A model generated the notes under the pieces. The model had not been told where the DNA came from, made no database searches, and worked only from the letters and a program-made list of their open reading frames with translations. This document shows, one piece after another, positions 24,462 through 33,171 of a stretch of DNA of 64,000 nt. The position numbers were made by a program, and so were the translations under genes. Every line of letters begins with the position of its first letter. Position 1 is the first letter of the stretch. The stretch comes from Bradyrhizobium sediminis (GTDB lineage: Bacteria; Pseudomonadota; Alphaproteobacteria; Rhizobiales; Xanthobacteraceae): NCBI RefSeq assembly GCF_018736105.1, contig NZ_CP076135.1, positions 4,648,001-4,712,000 of the forward strand, written 5' to 3'.

Positions 24462-25370
24462 CTACTTTTTCTTGCCCTTGGCAAAACGCCTGGCGAGAAA
24501 ATCCGCCAGCGCCTCGACGCGCGCGGGACGCGGGCCGCCGGATGGCATCACCAGATGCACGGCGCCTTCGGCCTGCTTCCAGTCTTTCAGGATCACCTCG
24601 ACCTCGCCCGAGGCAATGGCGTCGCCGACGATGAAGTCCGGCAAATCGGCGATGCCGAGCCCTGCCAAGAGCGCCGGCATCAGCGCCTCGCCATTGTTGA
24701 CGCGCAGCGGTCCCGCTGGACGCACGCTGGCCTGCTCGCCTGCGGCATTGGTGTAGTGCCAGACGCCGGGTGTGGAGAGATAGGCATAGCCGAGACATTT
24801 GTGCTGGGCGAGATGCATCGGATGGGTCGGCCGGCCGTGGCGCCTGAGATATTCCGGCGAAGCCACCGTGTAACGCGGCATCGCGCACAGCCGCCGCGCG
24901 ATCAGCGAGGAATCCGGCAGGCTCGCGATCCGCAAGCCTGCGTCGAAGCCCTCGCCGATCAGGTCGACCATGGCGTCGCTGAGGTGAAGATCGATCGCGA
25001 CATCGGGATACTCCTCGAGAAACTCCGGCAGGATCGGCGCCACCGCCTTCAGCCCGAACGTCATCGGTACCGCGAACCGCACCAGTCCGCGCGGCGCCAC
25101 CGACTGCGCCAGCGCCTCGTTCTCGGCCGCCTCGCCGTCGAGCAGCAGCCGCGTGGCGCGCTCGGACAGTTTCTGCCCGGCATCGGTCAAAGCGAGCCGC
25201 CGCGAGGTCCGGTTGAACAGCCGGGCGCCAAGCCGCGCCTCCAGCCGGGTAACCGCCTTGGACACGGTGGCCTTGGACAGCGCCAGTTCCGAAGCGGCCG
25301 CCGCAAACGACCGTAATTCCACGACTTTCGCGAAAATCGCGAGGCCTTCAAAGTCCGGGAGTTTTGCCAT
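24462..25370 (-). CDS. LysR-family transcriptional regulator
   Basis: The 302-residue regulator has an N-terminal winged helix-turn-helix (residues 5-62, FAAAASELALSKATVSKAVTRLE) and a periplasmic-binding-like effector domain. It has the CrgA/YafC-type form with RLFNRTSRRLALT. I chose the ATG at 25370 after CGGAGGCGCG; an upstream ATG at 25412 adds 14 residues without family sequence. It is divergent from the pirin gene, the usual LysR arrangement, and upstream of the orphan receptor gene. Confidence 0.93.
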   Translation of the reverse strand: MAKLPDFEGLAIFAKVVELRSFAAAASELALSKATVSKAVTRLEARLGARLFNRTSRRLALTDAGQKLSERATRLLLDGEAAENEALAQSVAPRGLVRFAVPMTFGLKAVAPILPEFLEEYPDVAIDLHLSDAMVDLIGEGFDAGLRIASLPDSSLIARRLCAMPRYTVASPEYLRRHGRPTHPMHLAQHKCLGYAYLSTPGVWHYTNAAGEQASVRPAGPLRVNNGEALMPALLAGLGIADLPDFIVGDAIASGEVEVILKDWKQAEGAVHLVMPSGGPRPARVEALADFLARRFAKGKKK

Positions 25371-25484
25371 CGCGCCTCCGATTAGAGCAATTTTGGAAAC
25401 AAAATGTTTCAACAGTTTCTATTTCTAATCCAACCGGAAGGGCATATCCAGACCTCAACGGAATTCAAATCCTAAGGAAATGCC

Positions 25485-26183
25485 ATGATCGAACTCAGGC
25501 CCTTTGCAAACCTCGGCGGCGCCGACCACGGCTGGCTGAAGGCCAAGCACCACTTCTCGTTCGCCAGCTACTACGACCCCGGCAATATGGGCCATGGCTC
25601 GTTGCGGGTATGGAACGACGACGAGATCGCGCCGAACACCGGCTTTCCCGCCCATCCCCACGCCAACATGGAGATCATCACCTACGTCCGCGAAGGCGCG
25701 ATCACCCATCAGGACAGCCTCGGCAACAAGGGCCGCACCGAAGCCGGCGACGTGCAGGTGATGAGCGCCGGAAGCGGCGTGCGTCATTCCGAATACAATC
25801 TGGAGCCGACCAAGACCAAGATCTTCCAGATCTGGATCGAACCGAAGGCGCAAGGCGGTCAGCCGACCTGGGGCGCGAAACCGTTTCCGAAGGCGGATCG
25901 CTCGGGAAAATTCGTCACCATCGCCAGCGGTTTTGCGGCCGACAACGATGCGCTGCCGATCCGCGCCGACGCGCGGGTGCTCGCCACCACGCTGAAGGCC
26001 GGCGAGAGCGCGGAATATTCGCCCGATAAGACACGCAACCTCTATCTGGTGCCGGCCGCGGGCGCGATCGAGATCAACGGCGTGCGGGTCAACGCCCGCG
26101 ACGGCGTCGCGATATCCAACGAGGCGAAACTGAAGATCACTGCGCTGGAGGATTCCGAGCTGGTGCTGGTCGACGCGGCGTAG
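25485..26183 (+). CDS. Pirin family protein
   Basis: The 232-residue bicupin has metal ligands H57, H59, H101 and E103 (FPAHPHANME and GVRHSEYN) as in YhhW and pirin. Family members include quercetin 2,3-dioxygenases and redox-sensitive regulators; the biological role here is unknown. The divergent LysR gene 114 bases away is the likely regulator. The start is supported by AAGGAAATGCC. Confidence 0.93.
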   Translation: MIELRPFANLGGADHGWLKAKHHFSFASYYDPGNMGHGSLRVWNDDEIAPNTGFPAHPHANMEIITYVREGAITHQDSLGNKGRTEAGDVQVMSAGSGVRHSEYNLEPTKTKIFQIWIEPKAQGGQPTWGAKPFPKADRSGKFVTIASGFAADNDALPIRADARVLATTLKAGESAEYSPDKTRNLYLVPAAGAIEINGVRVNARDGVAISNEAKLKITALEDSELVLVDAA

Positions 26184-26215
26184 GGCGCGGAGACAACCCA
26201 ACACGCCACTCGTCA

Positions 26216-26332
26216 TGCGCGGGCAAGAGCGCGAAGCGCGTCTTCGCGCCAGGTGACCCGCGCATCCATCCCTCTTCGAGAAAGTCTTGCGAAGAAGATG
26301 GATGGCCGGGTCAGGCCCGGCCATGACGATGT
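26216..26332. repeat. Palindromic repeat, family C
   Basis: The stretch contains several nested hairpins, including GCGCGAAGCGCG near 26229, an imperfect CATCCATC...GATGGATG pairing (about 26272-26304), and GGCCGGG/CCCGGCC (26304-26323) followed by ATGACGATG. The motif GATGGATGGCCGGGTCA...CCCGGCCATGACG is familiar to me from intergenic regions of many alphaproteobacteria. It is non-coding and lies between pirin and wrbA. Confidence 0.6.
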
Positions 26333-26373
26333 TCCTTTGCCTTCGCAACAATCATAACGCTCACGGAGCCACC

Positions 26374-26973
26374 ATGACAAAAGTTCTCGTTCTCTATTAT
26401 TCCGCCTATGGTCACATCGAGGCGATGGCGAACGCCGTCGCCGAGGGCGCGCGCGAAGCCGGCGCCTCGGTCGACATCAAGCGCGTGCCGGAGCTCGTGC
26501 CCGAAGCCGTCGCAAAGGCGTCGCATTACAAGCTCGATCAAGCCGCGCCCGTTGCGAAAGTCGAAGAGCTCGTCAATTACGACGCCATCATCGTCGGCAC
26601 CGGCACCCGCTTCGGCCGGATGGCGTCGCAGATGGCGAATTTCCTCGACCAGGCCGGCGGCCTCTGGGCCAGGGGCGCGCTGCACGGCAAGGTCGGCGGC
26701 GCCTTCTCCTCGACCGCGACCCAGCATGGCGGCCAGGAGACCACGCTGTTCTCGGTGATCACCAACCTCTTGCATTTCGGCATGACCATCGTCGGTCTGA
26801 ACTACGGCTTTGCCGGCCAGATGAAGCTCGACGAGGTCACCGGCGGTTCGCCCTATGGCGCGACCACGATCACCGGCGGCGACGGCAGCCGCCAACCCAG
26901 CGCCAACGAACTGGCCGGCGCGCGCTACCAGGGACGCGCGATCGCGGAGACCGCGAAGAAACTGCATGGCTGA
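26374..26973 (+). CDS. wrbA: NAD(P)H:quinone oxidoreductase WrbA
   Basis: The 199-residue flavodoxin-fold FMN protein performs two-electron reduction of quinones. Family hallmarks are [16 protein letters not shown] (FMN phosphate loop), [34 protein letters not shown] and [21 protein letters not shown] start at 26374 after CACGGAGCC; upstream in-frame codons belong to the palindromic repeat region. A hairpin follows the stop. Confidence 0.96.
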   Translation: MTKVLVLYYSAYGHIEAMANAVAEGAREAGASVDIKRVPELVPEAVAKASHYKLDQAAPVAKVEELVNYDAIIVGTGTRFGRMASQMANFLDQAGGLWARGALHGKVGGAFSSTATQHGGQETTLFSVITNLLHFGMTIVGLNYGFAGQMKLDEVTGGSPYGATTITGGDGSRQPSANELAGARYQGRAIAETAKKLHG

Positions 26974-26982
26974 TGCGACCCG

Positions 26983-27013
26983 GGGCGGCATTTCCTTTTT
27001 CGGAATGCCGCCC
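26983..27013. terminator. Hairpin after wrbA, possible terminator
   Basis: GGGCGGCAT (26983-26991) pairs with ATGCCGCCC (27005-27013), with further pairing inside. There is no T tract after it, so termination would be weak; it may instead stabilise the mRNA end. Confidence 0.5.
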
Positions 27014-27043
27014 TATCTGCCCGGCGGAACCACGGACCTTGCG

Positions 27044-27175
27044 ATGATCGAAATTCTCCTTGTCGATCAACTGGCGCGCAATCCGCTGCAGGCGATGGCG
27101 CGCCGCTGGTATTGCCGCAGCCTGTACCGCGCCTCGCGCGGACGGCGGCAATGCCCTGATTGCACCAATTCGTGA
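27044..27175 (+). CDS. Possible small protein, 43 residues
   Basis: An ATG at 27044 opens a 43-codon frame ending at TGA 27175. The product begins MIEILLVDQLARNPLQAM, is rich in Arg in the middle and ends with a CPDC pair. No clear ribosome binding site is visible, only ACGGACC nine bases before the start. It fills the gap between wrbA and the DUF5996 gene. The composition looks coding, but I cannot confirm it. Confidence 0.35.
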   Translation: MIEILLVDQLARNPLQAMARRWYCRSLYRASRGRRQCPDCTNS

Positions 27176-27220
27176 AGGCGGCGTGACCGGCCGTATCACT
27201 ACACTTAAGGGCACAGAATC

Positions 27221-28168
27221 ATGAGCAACGCACCGCAAGTGCCCTGGCCGGAATTACCCACTGCCGCCTGGCGCGAGACCTATGCGACGCTGCATCTGTG
27301 GACCCAGATCATCGGGAAGATCCGGCTGGCACGCTCGCCCTGGCTGAACCATTCCTGGCACGTCGTCCTTTACGTCAGCGCGCGCGGGCTGACGACCTCC
27401 CCCATCCCGGATCGCTCGCGCACCTTCCAGATCGACCTCGACTTCATCGATCACGCCTTGCGCATCTCCACCAGCGACGGCGCGCAGCGCCAGTTCGCCC
27501 TGGCCGGGCAGTCGGTCGCGGGTTTTTACGCCGGCGTCATGGCTGCGCTTGCCGAACTCGGCATTGACGTCGCCATCGACGAGATGCCCAACGAATTGCC
27601 GGACCCGGTGCGGTTTTCGCTGGATCACCAGCATGCCACCTACGATCCCGATGCGGTACGGCGCCTGTTCCAGATCCTCGTCAATGCAGACCAGGTGTTC
27701 AAGCAGTTCCGTACCGGCTTCCTCGGCAAGGCGAGCCCGGTGCATTTCTTCTGGGGCAGTTTCGATCTCGCGGTGACGCGCTTTTCCGGACGCCGCGCGC
27801 CTCGACATCCCGGCGGGGTGCCTCACCTCTCCGATGACGTGGCCTGCGAAGCCTATTCGCACGAAGTCAGCAGCGCCGGCTTCTGGCCGGGCTCCGGTGC
27901 TGTCGACTATCCCGCGTTCTATTGCTACGCCTATCCCGAACCGGCAGGTTTTCGCACGGCAGGCGTGCGCCCCGCCGCCGCGTTCTTCAGCGAGGCTCTC
28001 GGCGAATTCATCCTGCCCTATGACGCGGTGCGCACCGCCGCAGAGCCGGACAAGGCCTTGCTCGAATTCCTGCAAAGCACCTATGAGGCCGCGGCCGATG
28101 CCGCGAAATGGGACCGCGACGCTCTGGAATGCGCGCCGGGGCAGCCCCGCAGGGTGCGGGCGATCTAG
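27221..28168 (+). CDS. DUF5996 family protein
   Basis: The 315-residue protein matches the DUF5996 pattern: W-x-x-LP...W..T..TLHLWTQIIGKIRLA near the N-terminus, LYVSARGLTTSPIP, and KASPVHFFWGSFDLAVTRFSGRRAP in the middle. No signal peptide or membrane segment is visible. The function of the family is unknown. It overlaps the stop of the polysaccharide-locus acyltransferase tail to tail by four bases. Confidence 0.85.
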   Translation: MSNAPQVPWPELPTAAWRETYATLHLWTQIIGKIRLARSPWLNHSWHVVLYVSARGLTTSPIPDRSRTFQIDLDFIDHALRISTSDGAQRQFALAGQSVAGFYAGVMAALAELGIDVAIDEMPNELPDPVRFSLDHQHATYDPDAVRRLFQILVNADQVFKQFRTGFLGKASPVHFFWGSFDLAVTRFSGRRAPRHPGGVPHLSDDVACEAYSHEVSSAGFWPGSGAVDYPAFYCYAYPEPAGFRTAGVRPAAAFFSEALGEFILPYDAVRTAAEPDKALLEFLQSTYEAAADAAKWDRDALECAPGQPRRVRAI

Positions 28169-29352
28169 CTCTCTTGGCGCGAGACCGGCTTGCCGAGCGC
28201 GCGCTTGATAGCGGCCGTGAGCCGCGGATAGGCGCGCAGCTCGCGTGCGGCGCGGTCGCGCAGGGCGTAGGGCAATCCGCGCCAGCTCAGGGCGGCCGAC
28301 AGATCGGCCAGTGCAATCGGCGCCACGCCGAAGCGGCGCTTGTAGGCGTAGTTGCCGATGCTGAAATCGACCTCGCGGACGCCGTCCCTGTGCAACGCCG
28401 CCATGGTGCGCTCGATGATCAGCCGGCCCGGCGAACAGTTCGACCATTTTTCGCCGGCATTGCTGATGCGCACCATCACGTAGCGAGATCCGCAGCGGAC
28501 GCCGAGCAGCGTCGCCACCACCTCGTCGCCTGACGTCAATGCCGAGACCACGGTAAAGCCGCTGCCGATGCCGTCATTGACCAGGTTGCGATAGAACGCG
28601 GCGCAGGTCTCGTTGTTGAGGATGAAATTCAGCCCGAGCTGCTGCATCCGCGCGCCCTGCTGGGCCTCCGTGACGGCGAGAATCCGCAAGGCTTCGTCCC
28701 TATCGGTGACGAGCTTGAAATCCGCGGCGGGATCGCGCGTAAACACCCGCCAGCTTCGCTCCAGTTCCTTGCGCACGGTACGCCCGAGCTGAAAGCGCCA
28801 GGCGTCGTAATCTTCGCCGGTCGTGACGATATTGCCGTTCAGCGAACAGGCACCGGCGCCATCGAGCAACGCCAGCGGATTGGGCTGGCCCGCGAGATCG
28901 AGCGGCATCTTGCGCAAACGGATGAGATCGGCGCCACCGGGCATCCGCCGCAGCGCGGCCTTCAGGTCGCGCCACATCGCGCGCGCCGCCCTGGCGTCGC
29001 GCGGCGCGGCGGGACCGAGCAACGGTGCGTTGTAGTCGGTGAGATCGAGATCGGCGAACTCGACGATCCGGATGCCCTTCTGCAGGCGGCGGACCAGCGG
29101 CAGCAATGCAGCCCGTTCGCCGGTGACGGCATCCGAGACGATCGCGATCAGCGGCTCGACATCGTCGAGCCCGGCAAAAGCCCGGTACCATGCATCCAGC
29201 CACTGGCTGTCCTGGAACGGCGTCGACGGACTGACATCGCTCCAGCGCGGCGCGGCCTGTTTCCAGTCGGATGCGATTTCGACGCGGAATCCGGCGGCGC
29301 GCGCCATCGGGCGCGCCCCCTGTTTTCCGCCTGCCGCCGTCAATACGGTCAT
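28165..29352 (-). CDS. GNAT/CelD-like acyltransferase of the polysaccharide locus
   Basis: The 395-residue protein resembles BioF2-like/CelD proteins, which carry a C-terminal GNAT (FemAB-like) fold often found in polysaccharide clusters. Features are SPSTPFQDSQWLDAWYRAF at about residue 40, a basic central stretch, and the C-terminal segment GVREVDFSIGNYAYKRRFG typical of the family. It probably transfers an acyl or aminoacyl group to a sugar or lipid precursor; the substrate is unknown. It starts 13 bases after the stop of the cupin gene, so the pair is likely co-transcribed. Confidence 0.78.
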   Translation of the reverse strand: MTVLTAAGGKQGARPMARAAGFRVEIASDWKQAAPRWSDVSPSTPFQDSQWLDAWYRAFAGLDDVEPLIAIVSDAVTGERAALLPLVRRLQKGIRIVEFADLDLTDYNAPLLGPAAPRDARAARAMWRDLKAALRRMPGGADLIRLRKMPLDLAGQPNPLALLDGAGACSLNGNIVTTGEDYDAWRFQLGRTVRKELERSWRVFTRDPAADFKLVTDRDEALRILAVTEAQQGARMQQLGLNFILNNETCAAFYRNLVNDGIGSGFTVVSALTSGDEVVATLLGVRCGSRYVMVRISNAGEKWSNCSPGRLIIERTMAALHRDGVREVDFSIGNYAYKRRFGVAPIALADLSAALSWRGLPYALRDRAARELRAYPRLTAAIKRALGKPVSRQES

Positions 29353-29365
29353 CGCCGGTCCGTCT

Positions 29366-30301
29366 TCATGCCGCCTTCGGCAGATCGACGATCCTGCCGG
29401 GCTGTGCGGCATCGAGCCGGAAGTCGATCGGGCGGCGCGCGCTGCGCTCGCGCTTGACCCAGCTGCTGTCGCGCAGCAGCTTTTGCAGCACCGCCTTGGC
29501 GAAGAAAGACGGGCCGCGCAGGTTACGGCTCTTCGGCTGATAGCCGAAGCGATGGCGCAGCAGGCCGTTGGCGAGGTTGACGATGTCGGCGCGCCGGATT
29601 TCGTCATTCACATACGACACCGTCATCGAAATATTGACGGTCCCGAGATTTTCGACCCGATGCGGCGCGTTCAGCGGCCAGCTCAGCATCTGGCCGGGCT
29701 CGAGGTCGAGCACCTGCGCATGCGCGTCGTACCAGGGGGCGTATGGGATATCGACCTCGACATCGAACAGGGCGATGTCTTCGAGATGCTCCGGTTTCAG
29801 GAACGGAGCGGAATTGGGATAGACATAGACGCGTTTGCGTCCCGCGATCTGGATCAGACCCTGTCCCGGCAGATCGGCGTGATAATAGACCTGCGCGTCC
29901 GGCGAGGAGATCAGAATGCCGGCCTGGTATTTCGGCGCCTCGAAACCGGGAACGTTGGCCGCGATCTCCGCGAACATGTCGTCGAGCATGGCGCGGTAGG
30001 CGCTGTCGACGCCGGAGACATTGCGCAGATTGAGCCAGAGGCCGCCGCCGGCGACCGCGTCCATCACCTGACGGCCGCTGAGATTGCCGATCTCGCCCTC
30101 GCGCCAAAGCCGGCGGGATTCCTTCGCGCCGGTTTGCACCAGGCTGTAATGTTCGCGCGGATAGCGCTCGATCAATTCGGCAAGCCTGTCGGTGGAAAAC
30201 AGCGGCGACTTGTGCAGTCCGTGGGCGAGCCGGATCGGCTGCCGCTCCCAGAGCAGTGAATGGGTGTCGTCCCAGCTCGTGAAAACCTTGTCTTTGGCCA
30301 T
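29366..30301 (-). CDS. JmjC-like cupin protein of the polysaccharide locus
   Basis: The 311-residue protein has a double-stranded beta-helix with a candidate Fe(II) facial triad: H141-A-D143 (VYYHADLPGQ) and H214 (NAPHRV). The following GLIQIAGRKRVYVYP is typical of Cupin_8/JmjC-like hydroxylases. It may be a 2-oxoglutarate-dependent oxygenase or a related regulator; no substrate can be named. It lies upstream of the GNAT-like gene and is divergent from the first glycosyltransferase gene. The start at 30301 follows AGGAGCGAT. Confidence 0.8.
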   Translation of the reverse strand: MAKDKVFTSWDDTHSLLWERQPIRLAHGLHKSPLFSTDRLAELIERYPREHYSLVQTGAKESRRLWREGEIGNLSGRQVMDAVAGGGLWLNLRNVSGVDSAYRAMLDDMFAEIAANVPGFEAPKYQAGILISSPDAQVYYHADLPGQGLIQIAGRKRVYVYPNSAPFLKPEHLEDIALFDVEVDIPYAPWYDAHAQVLDLEPGQMLSWPLNAPHRVENLGTVNISMTVSYVNDEIRRADIVNLANGLLRHRFGYQPKSRNLRGPSFFAKAVLQKLLRDSSWVKRERSARRPIDFRLDAAQPGRIVDLPKAA

Positions 30302-30454
30302 CGTATCGCTCCTGCCGGCTCTGTCTCGAAATCCGCAATGCCGTCGCCGCCCAATGTCCCGTTATGAGACGGCCGGGTATCCTTCGCGCTTTATCTGGCA
30401 AGAAGGGTGCCGAGGCGCAGCCGCCCGCTTACGGTAAGATAATGTCTGCGATGT

Positions 30455-31624
30455 ATGGCTAACGCGGATGTTCTCGGAGCCCCGTCCACTTCGCTCGAAA
30501 ACGCTGTTGAAAGGCGCCGCCGCGGCAAGATGACTTCAGAACCAGCCTACCGGGCGCTCTTTCTCGGCGCGGGGCCGCAAATGCAATGTGGCGTCGGCCA
30601 TTTCACGCGCCTCTTGCAGGAGACGATCGAAAGGCTCGATCCCGGCAGTTGCGGATCGTTAACCCTGACGCGGTCGGAGGGAACGGCCGCCGAGATCTGG
30701 CGGGCGATCGGATCGGCGCGGAGCGTGGTGTGTAATTTCCCGATCGTGGCCTGGAAGCGCGTGATATTCCGGCCGCTGCTGGCGCTGGCTATTGCGCGGC
30801 TGCGGCGGCGGCGCGTCGTCCTGATTCAGCACGAATGGGGCGGGCTGCACTGGCTGCGCCGCATCACCTACATTCCGGCGCTGCTGCTCGCCAATACCAT
30901 CCTGATGTTCTCGCCGCTGGTGCGCCGCGAACTTGCCGACGATCCCCTGGTCGGCTGGACTTCGCGAAAATGCGTGCTGGCACCGCTGCCGCCGAACATC
31001 GAGGCCCCTGCGGGGATCGCCGATTCCAGGCTGCGGCAGCGGCTGGCCGCCGCGCGGGAACAGGGCCGGCTGGTGATCGGCCATTTCGGATCGATCTATC
31101 CGGGCAAGCAGCCGAATGCCCTGCTTCAGATCGGCGCGATCCTGAAGGAGCGCGGGCTAAATCCGCTGATCGTCTATGTCGGATCGTTCATTCGCGGCGT
31201 CGACACCGTGGAGGACGACTTCTATGCCCGCGCCGCCGAACTCGGCATCATCGACGATGTCATGGTCAGCGGCTACGTCGCATCCGACCATGAAGTGTTC
31301 GGCCTGTTCAGCGAGATCGACGCCTTCTGCTATCCGCTCGACGAGGGCCTCACCGCGCGGCGTTCCAGCATTCTCACCTGCGTGCAGTCCGGCCGGCCGC
31401 TGATCGTCACCGGCCCCGCCCTGGCCGACGAATTCGATCATCACCCGCGCTTCAAGGAATTGATCGACCGCGGCGCCATCGTGCTGGTGGCGCGGGGATC
31501 CGGGGACGACGTCTACGCCGACCGGATCGCTGCCGCGCTGAAATGGCCGTCGGTGCAGGCGCCGTTCGATTTCGACGGCTGGTGGCAGGACGCGGCGCAG
31601 GCGGTCCGCGCGCAAATGCCGTAG
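30455..31624 (+). CDS. GT-B fold glycosyltransferase (GT4-like)
   Basis: The 389-residue protein looks like a GT-B glycosyltransferase. The N-terminal half has FLGAGPQMQCGVGHFTRLL and a hydrophobic middle (IARLRRRRVVLIQHEWGG); the C-terminal half has LVIGHFGSIYPGKQPNALLQIG, VSGYVASDHEVFGLFSEIDAFCYPLDEGLTARRSS, the donor-sugar site of GT4-type enzymes. It probably acts at the cytoplasmic membrane on a lipid-linked glycan. An in-frame ATG at 30530 is an alternative start and would remove 25 polar residues. Confidence 0.82.
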   Translation: MANADVLGAPSTSLENAVERRRRGKMTSEPAYRALFLGAGPQMQCGVGHFTRLLQETIERLDPGSCGSLTLTRSEGTAAEIWRAIGSARSVVCNFPIVAWKRVIFRPLLALAIARLRRRRVVLIQHEWGGLHWLRRITYIPALLLANTILMFSPLVRRELADDPLVGWTSRKCVLAPLPPNIEAPAGIADSRLRQRLAAAREQGRLVIGHFGSIYPGKQPNALLQIGAILKERGLNPLIVYVGSFIRGVDTVEDDFYARAAELGIIDDVMVSGYVASDHEVFGLFSEIDAFCYPLDEGLTARRSSILTCVQSGRPLIVTGPALADEFDHHPRFKELIDRGAIVLVARGSGDDVYADRIAAALKWPSVQAPFDFDGWWQDAAQAVRAQMP

Positions 31625-31635
31625 CGGCCACCGGC

Positions 31636-32622
31636 TCAGGAAACGATCTTCGAGGCCTTGTACTGGTGCGGTTCGATGCCGACCGCCGCCAGCGCGCTGC
31701 CGGCGGCTACCGCCACCGGATGCAGCGCAATCAGCGCCTTTTGCCCCGACAGCACCATGCGGCCGGCGCGGAACAGCGACAACGGCAGCATCGCCAGCAT
31801 CTTGGCCAGCACTCCCAGGCGCGCCCACGGCGTCCGCGCCGCCTTGACCTCGATGTGATAGTTGATCGCGCCGATCCGCAGGCCGCGCTGCGCAAGCCAT
31901 CCGGGATTGGTCCGGCTCGGCGGCACGGTTTCGGTGATGACGGCTTCCGCCGCCCAGTGGAATTTCATGCCGGCCTGGCGGCAACGCACGAAGAAATCGG
32001 TATCGCCGCCGCCGAGGAAATTGAACCTGACATCGAAGGCGGGATCGCCGAGCCGCTCGAATACCGCGCGCGTGATCAGGCAATTGCCGCAGCCGTAGAT
32101 GATCGGCACCGCACCGCTGTAATCGTAGGCCGGACGGAAGGCCGGATGGCGGCCGAGCCCGCGCTTGCTGACATCGTCGAAATTGGGCTGCACCGGCCCG
32201 CCAACCAGATCGGCTCCGGTGGCTTCGGCGCTGCGCACCATCAGTTCGAGCCAGTCCCTCGAGGCGATCTCGTCGTCGTCGATCATCAGGAAATGGACCG
32301 CGCCGGGAAACGTCGCGCGCGCAGTCTCGAACGCAGCATTGATCGCATGGCAATTGCCCTGCCGCGGTTCGATCATGCACAGGCCGGCAAACCTGCCGGC
32401 CCGCAGGAATTCGGCAGCGACCGGCACGCTCTCGCACCCGGCGGCATCGTTTTCGACGATGACGACCGCGAAGCGGCGATCGGTGCGCTGGCCGGCAAGC
32501 GACTCCAGCGTCAGCCGCAGATGCTGCGGACGGCGGAAACAGGGGATGCAGACCACGATCGGAATCGAGCGGTCGAGCGAAGGCGATACCGCAGCCAATG
32601 CGCGGGAGGCGTCCGGCGTCAT
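31636..32622 (-). CDS. Glycosyltransferase family 2 protein
   Basis: The 328-residue GT-A enzyme has a nucleotide-sugar domain: VVCIPCFRRPQHLRLTLESLAGQ at residues 20-45, MIDDDEIASRDWLELM containing the metal-binding DxD-like Asp cluster, and LGGGDTDFFVRCRQAGMKF as the acceptor/catalytic region. A C-terminal hydrophobic stretch may attach it to the membrane. The start at 32622 is preceded by GGAGG at a good distance; an ATG at 32637 overlaps that site and is less likely. It converges on the GT4-like gene. Confidence 0.9.
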   Translation of the reverse strand: MTPDASRALAAVSPSLDRSIPIVVCIPCFRRPQHLRLTLESLAGQRTDRRFAVVIVENDAAGCESVPVAAEFLRAGRFAGLCMIEPRQGNCHAINAAFETARATFPGAVHFLMIDDDEIASRDWLELMVRSAEATGADLVGGPVQPNFDDVSKRGLGRHPAFRPAYDYSGAVPIIYGCGNCLITRAVFERLGDPAFDVRFNFLGGGDTDFFVRCRQAGMKFHWAAEAVITETVPPSRTNPGWLAQRGLRIGAINYHIEVKAARTPWARLGVLAKMLAMLPLSLFRAGRMVLSGQKALIALHPVAVAAGSALAAVGIEPHQYKASKIVS

Positions 32623-33171
32623 GTCCGGGGCCTCCATCGGCCGGCGGCCTGCAGTCTGGCAATCCTGGTCATGGCGCGTGCTTGGCTTTCTTTCAAAGGT
32701 TCGTTCAGCATGTCCCGCGACGGGATCACGCCGCGAAGGTCGCGACACAACCGTCTCAATTTGACCGGCCGCTCGCATCACGCGGCAACGCCGCTATTGC
32801 GCCTGGCGGCCACGGCGGCGAATTCGAAGAATGTTTCAAATGCGGACACTTCGCACCGCCCCGCTGTGCCGGAATTGCCGGGCGCAGGACGATCGCACCG
32901 GGAAACGATTGGTTCTTTCATGCGTTCACGCGCTCTTCTCGATCCGTCCATGTTGCGCGACCGTCATTGCAATATCCGGTCCACGCCGCGCGACGCGGCC
33001 GCAACTGATCGGGCGATGGTTACCGCGCGCAAATTAACCAGTTTCGACACGCCGCAAGGTCCCGTGGCGCTGTCGGCACCGATCTTGCTCTTACGCTGCC
33101 CAAGGATACCCGGCCTCAATGCCAAGCGCCCTGCAAGAGTCCTGAATGTCACTGCCAGAGAGAAACACGCG
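32623..33171. other. Intergenic region, 549 bases, no gene recognised
   Basis: This is the divergent control region between the GT2 gene and the DUF6492-flippase-methyltransferase-deacetylase operon. Long open frames cross it but show no family features, and the plus-strand one is simply an upstream extension of the next gene. No terminator or clear operator was seen. Its size suggests it may contain regulatory sites. Confidence 0.45.

Noticed and set aside
23377..24888. A long minus-strand frame joining the Bug receptor to upstream sequence
   Set aside because: The part beyond 24366 is a shadow of the LysR gene in another frame; the receptor starts at its signal peptide.
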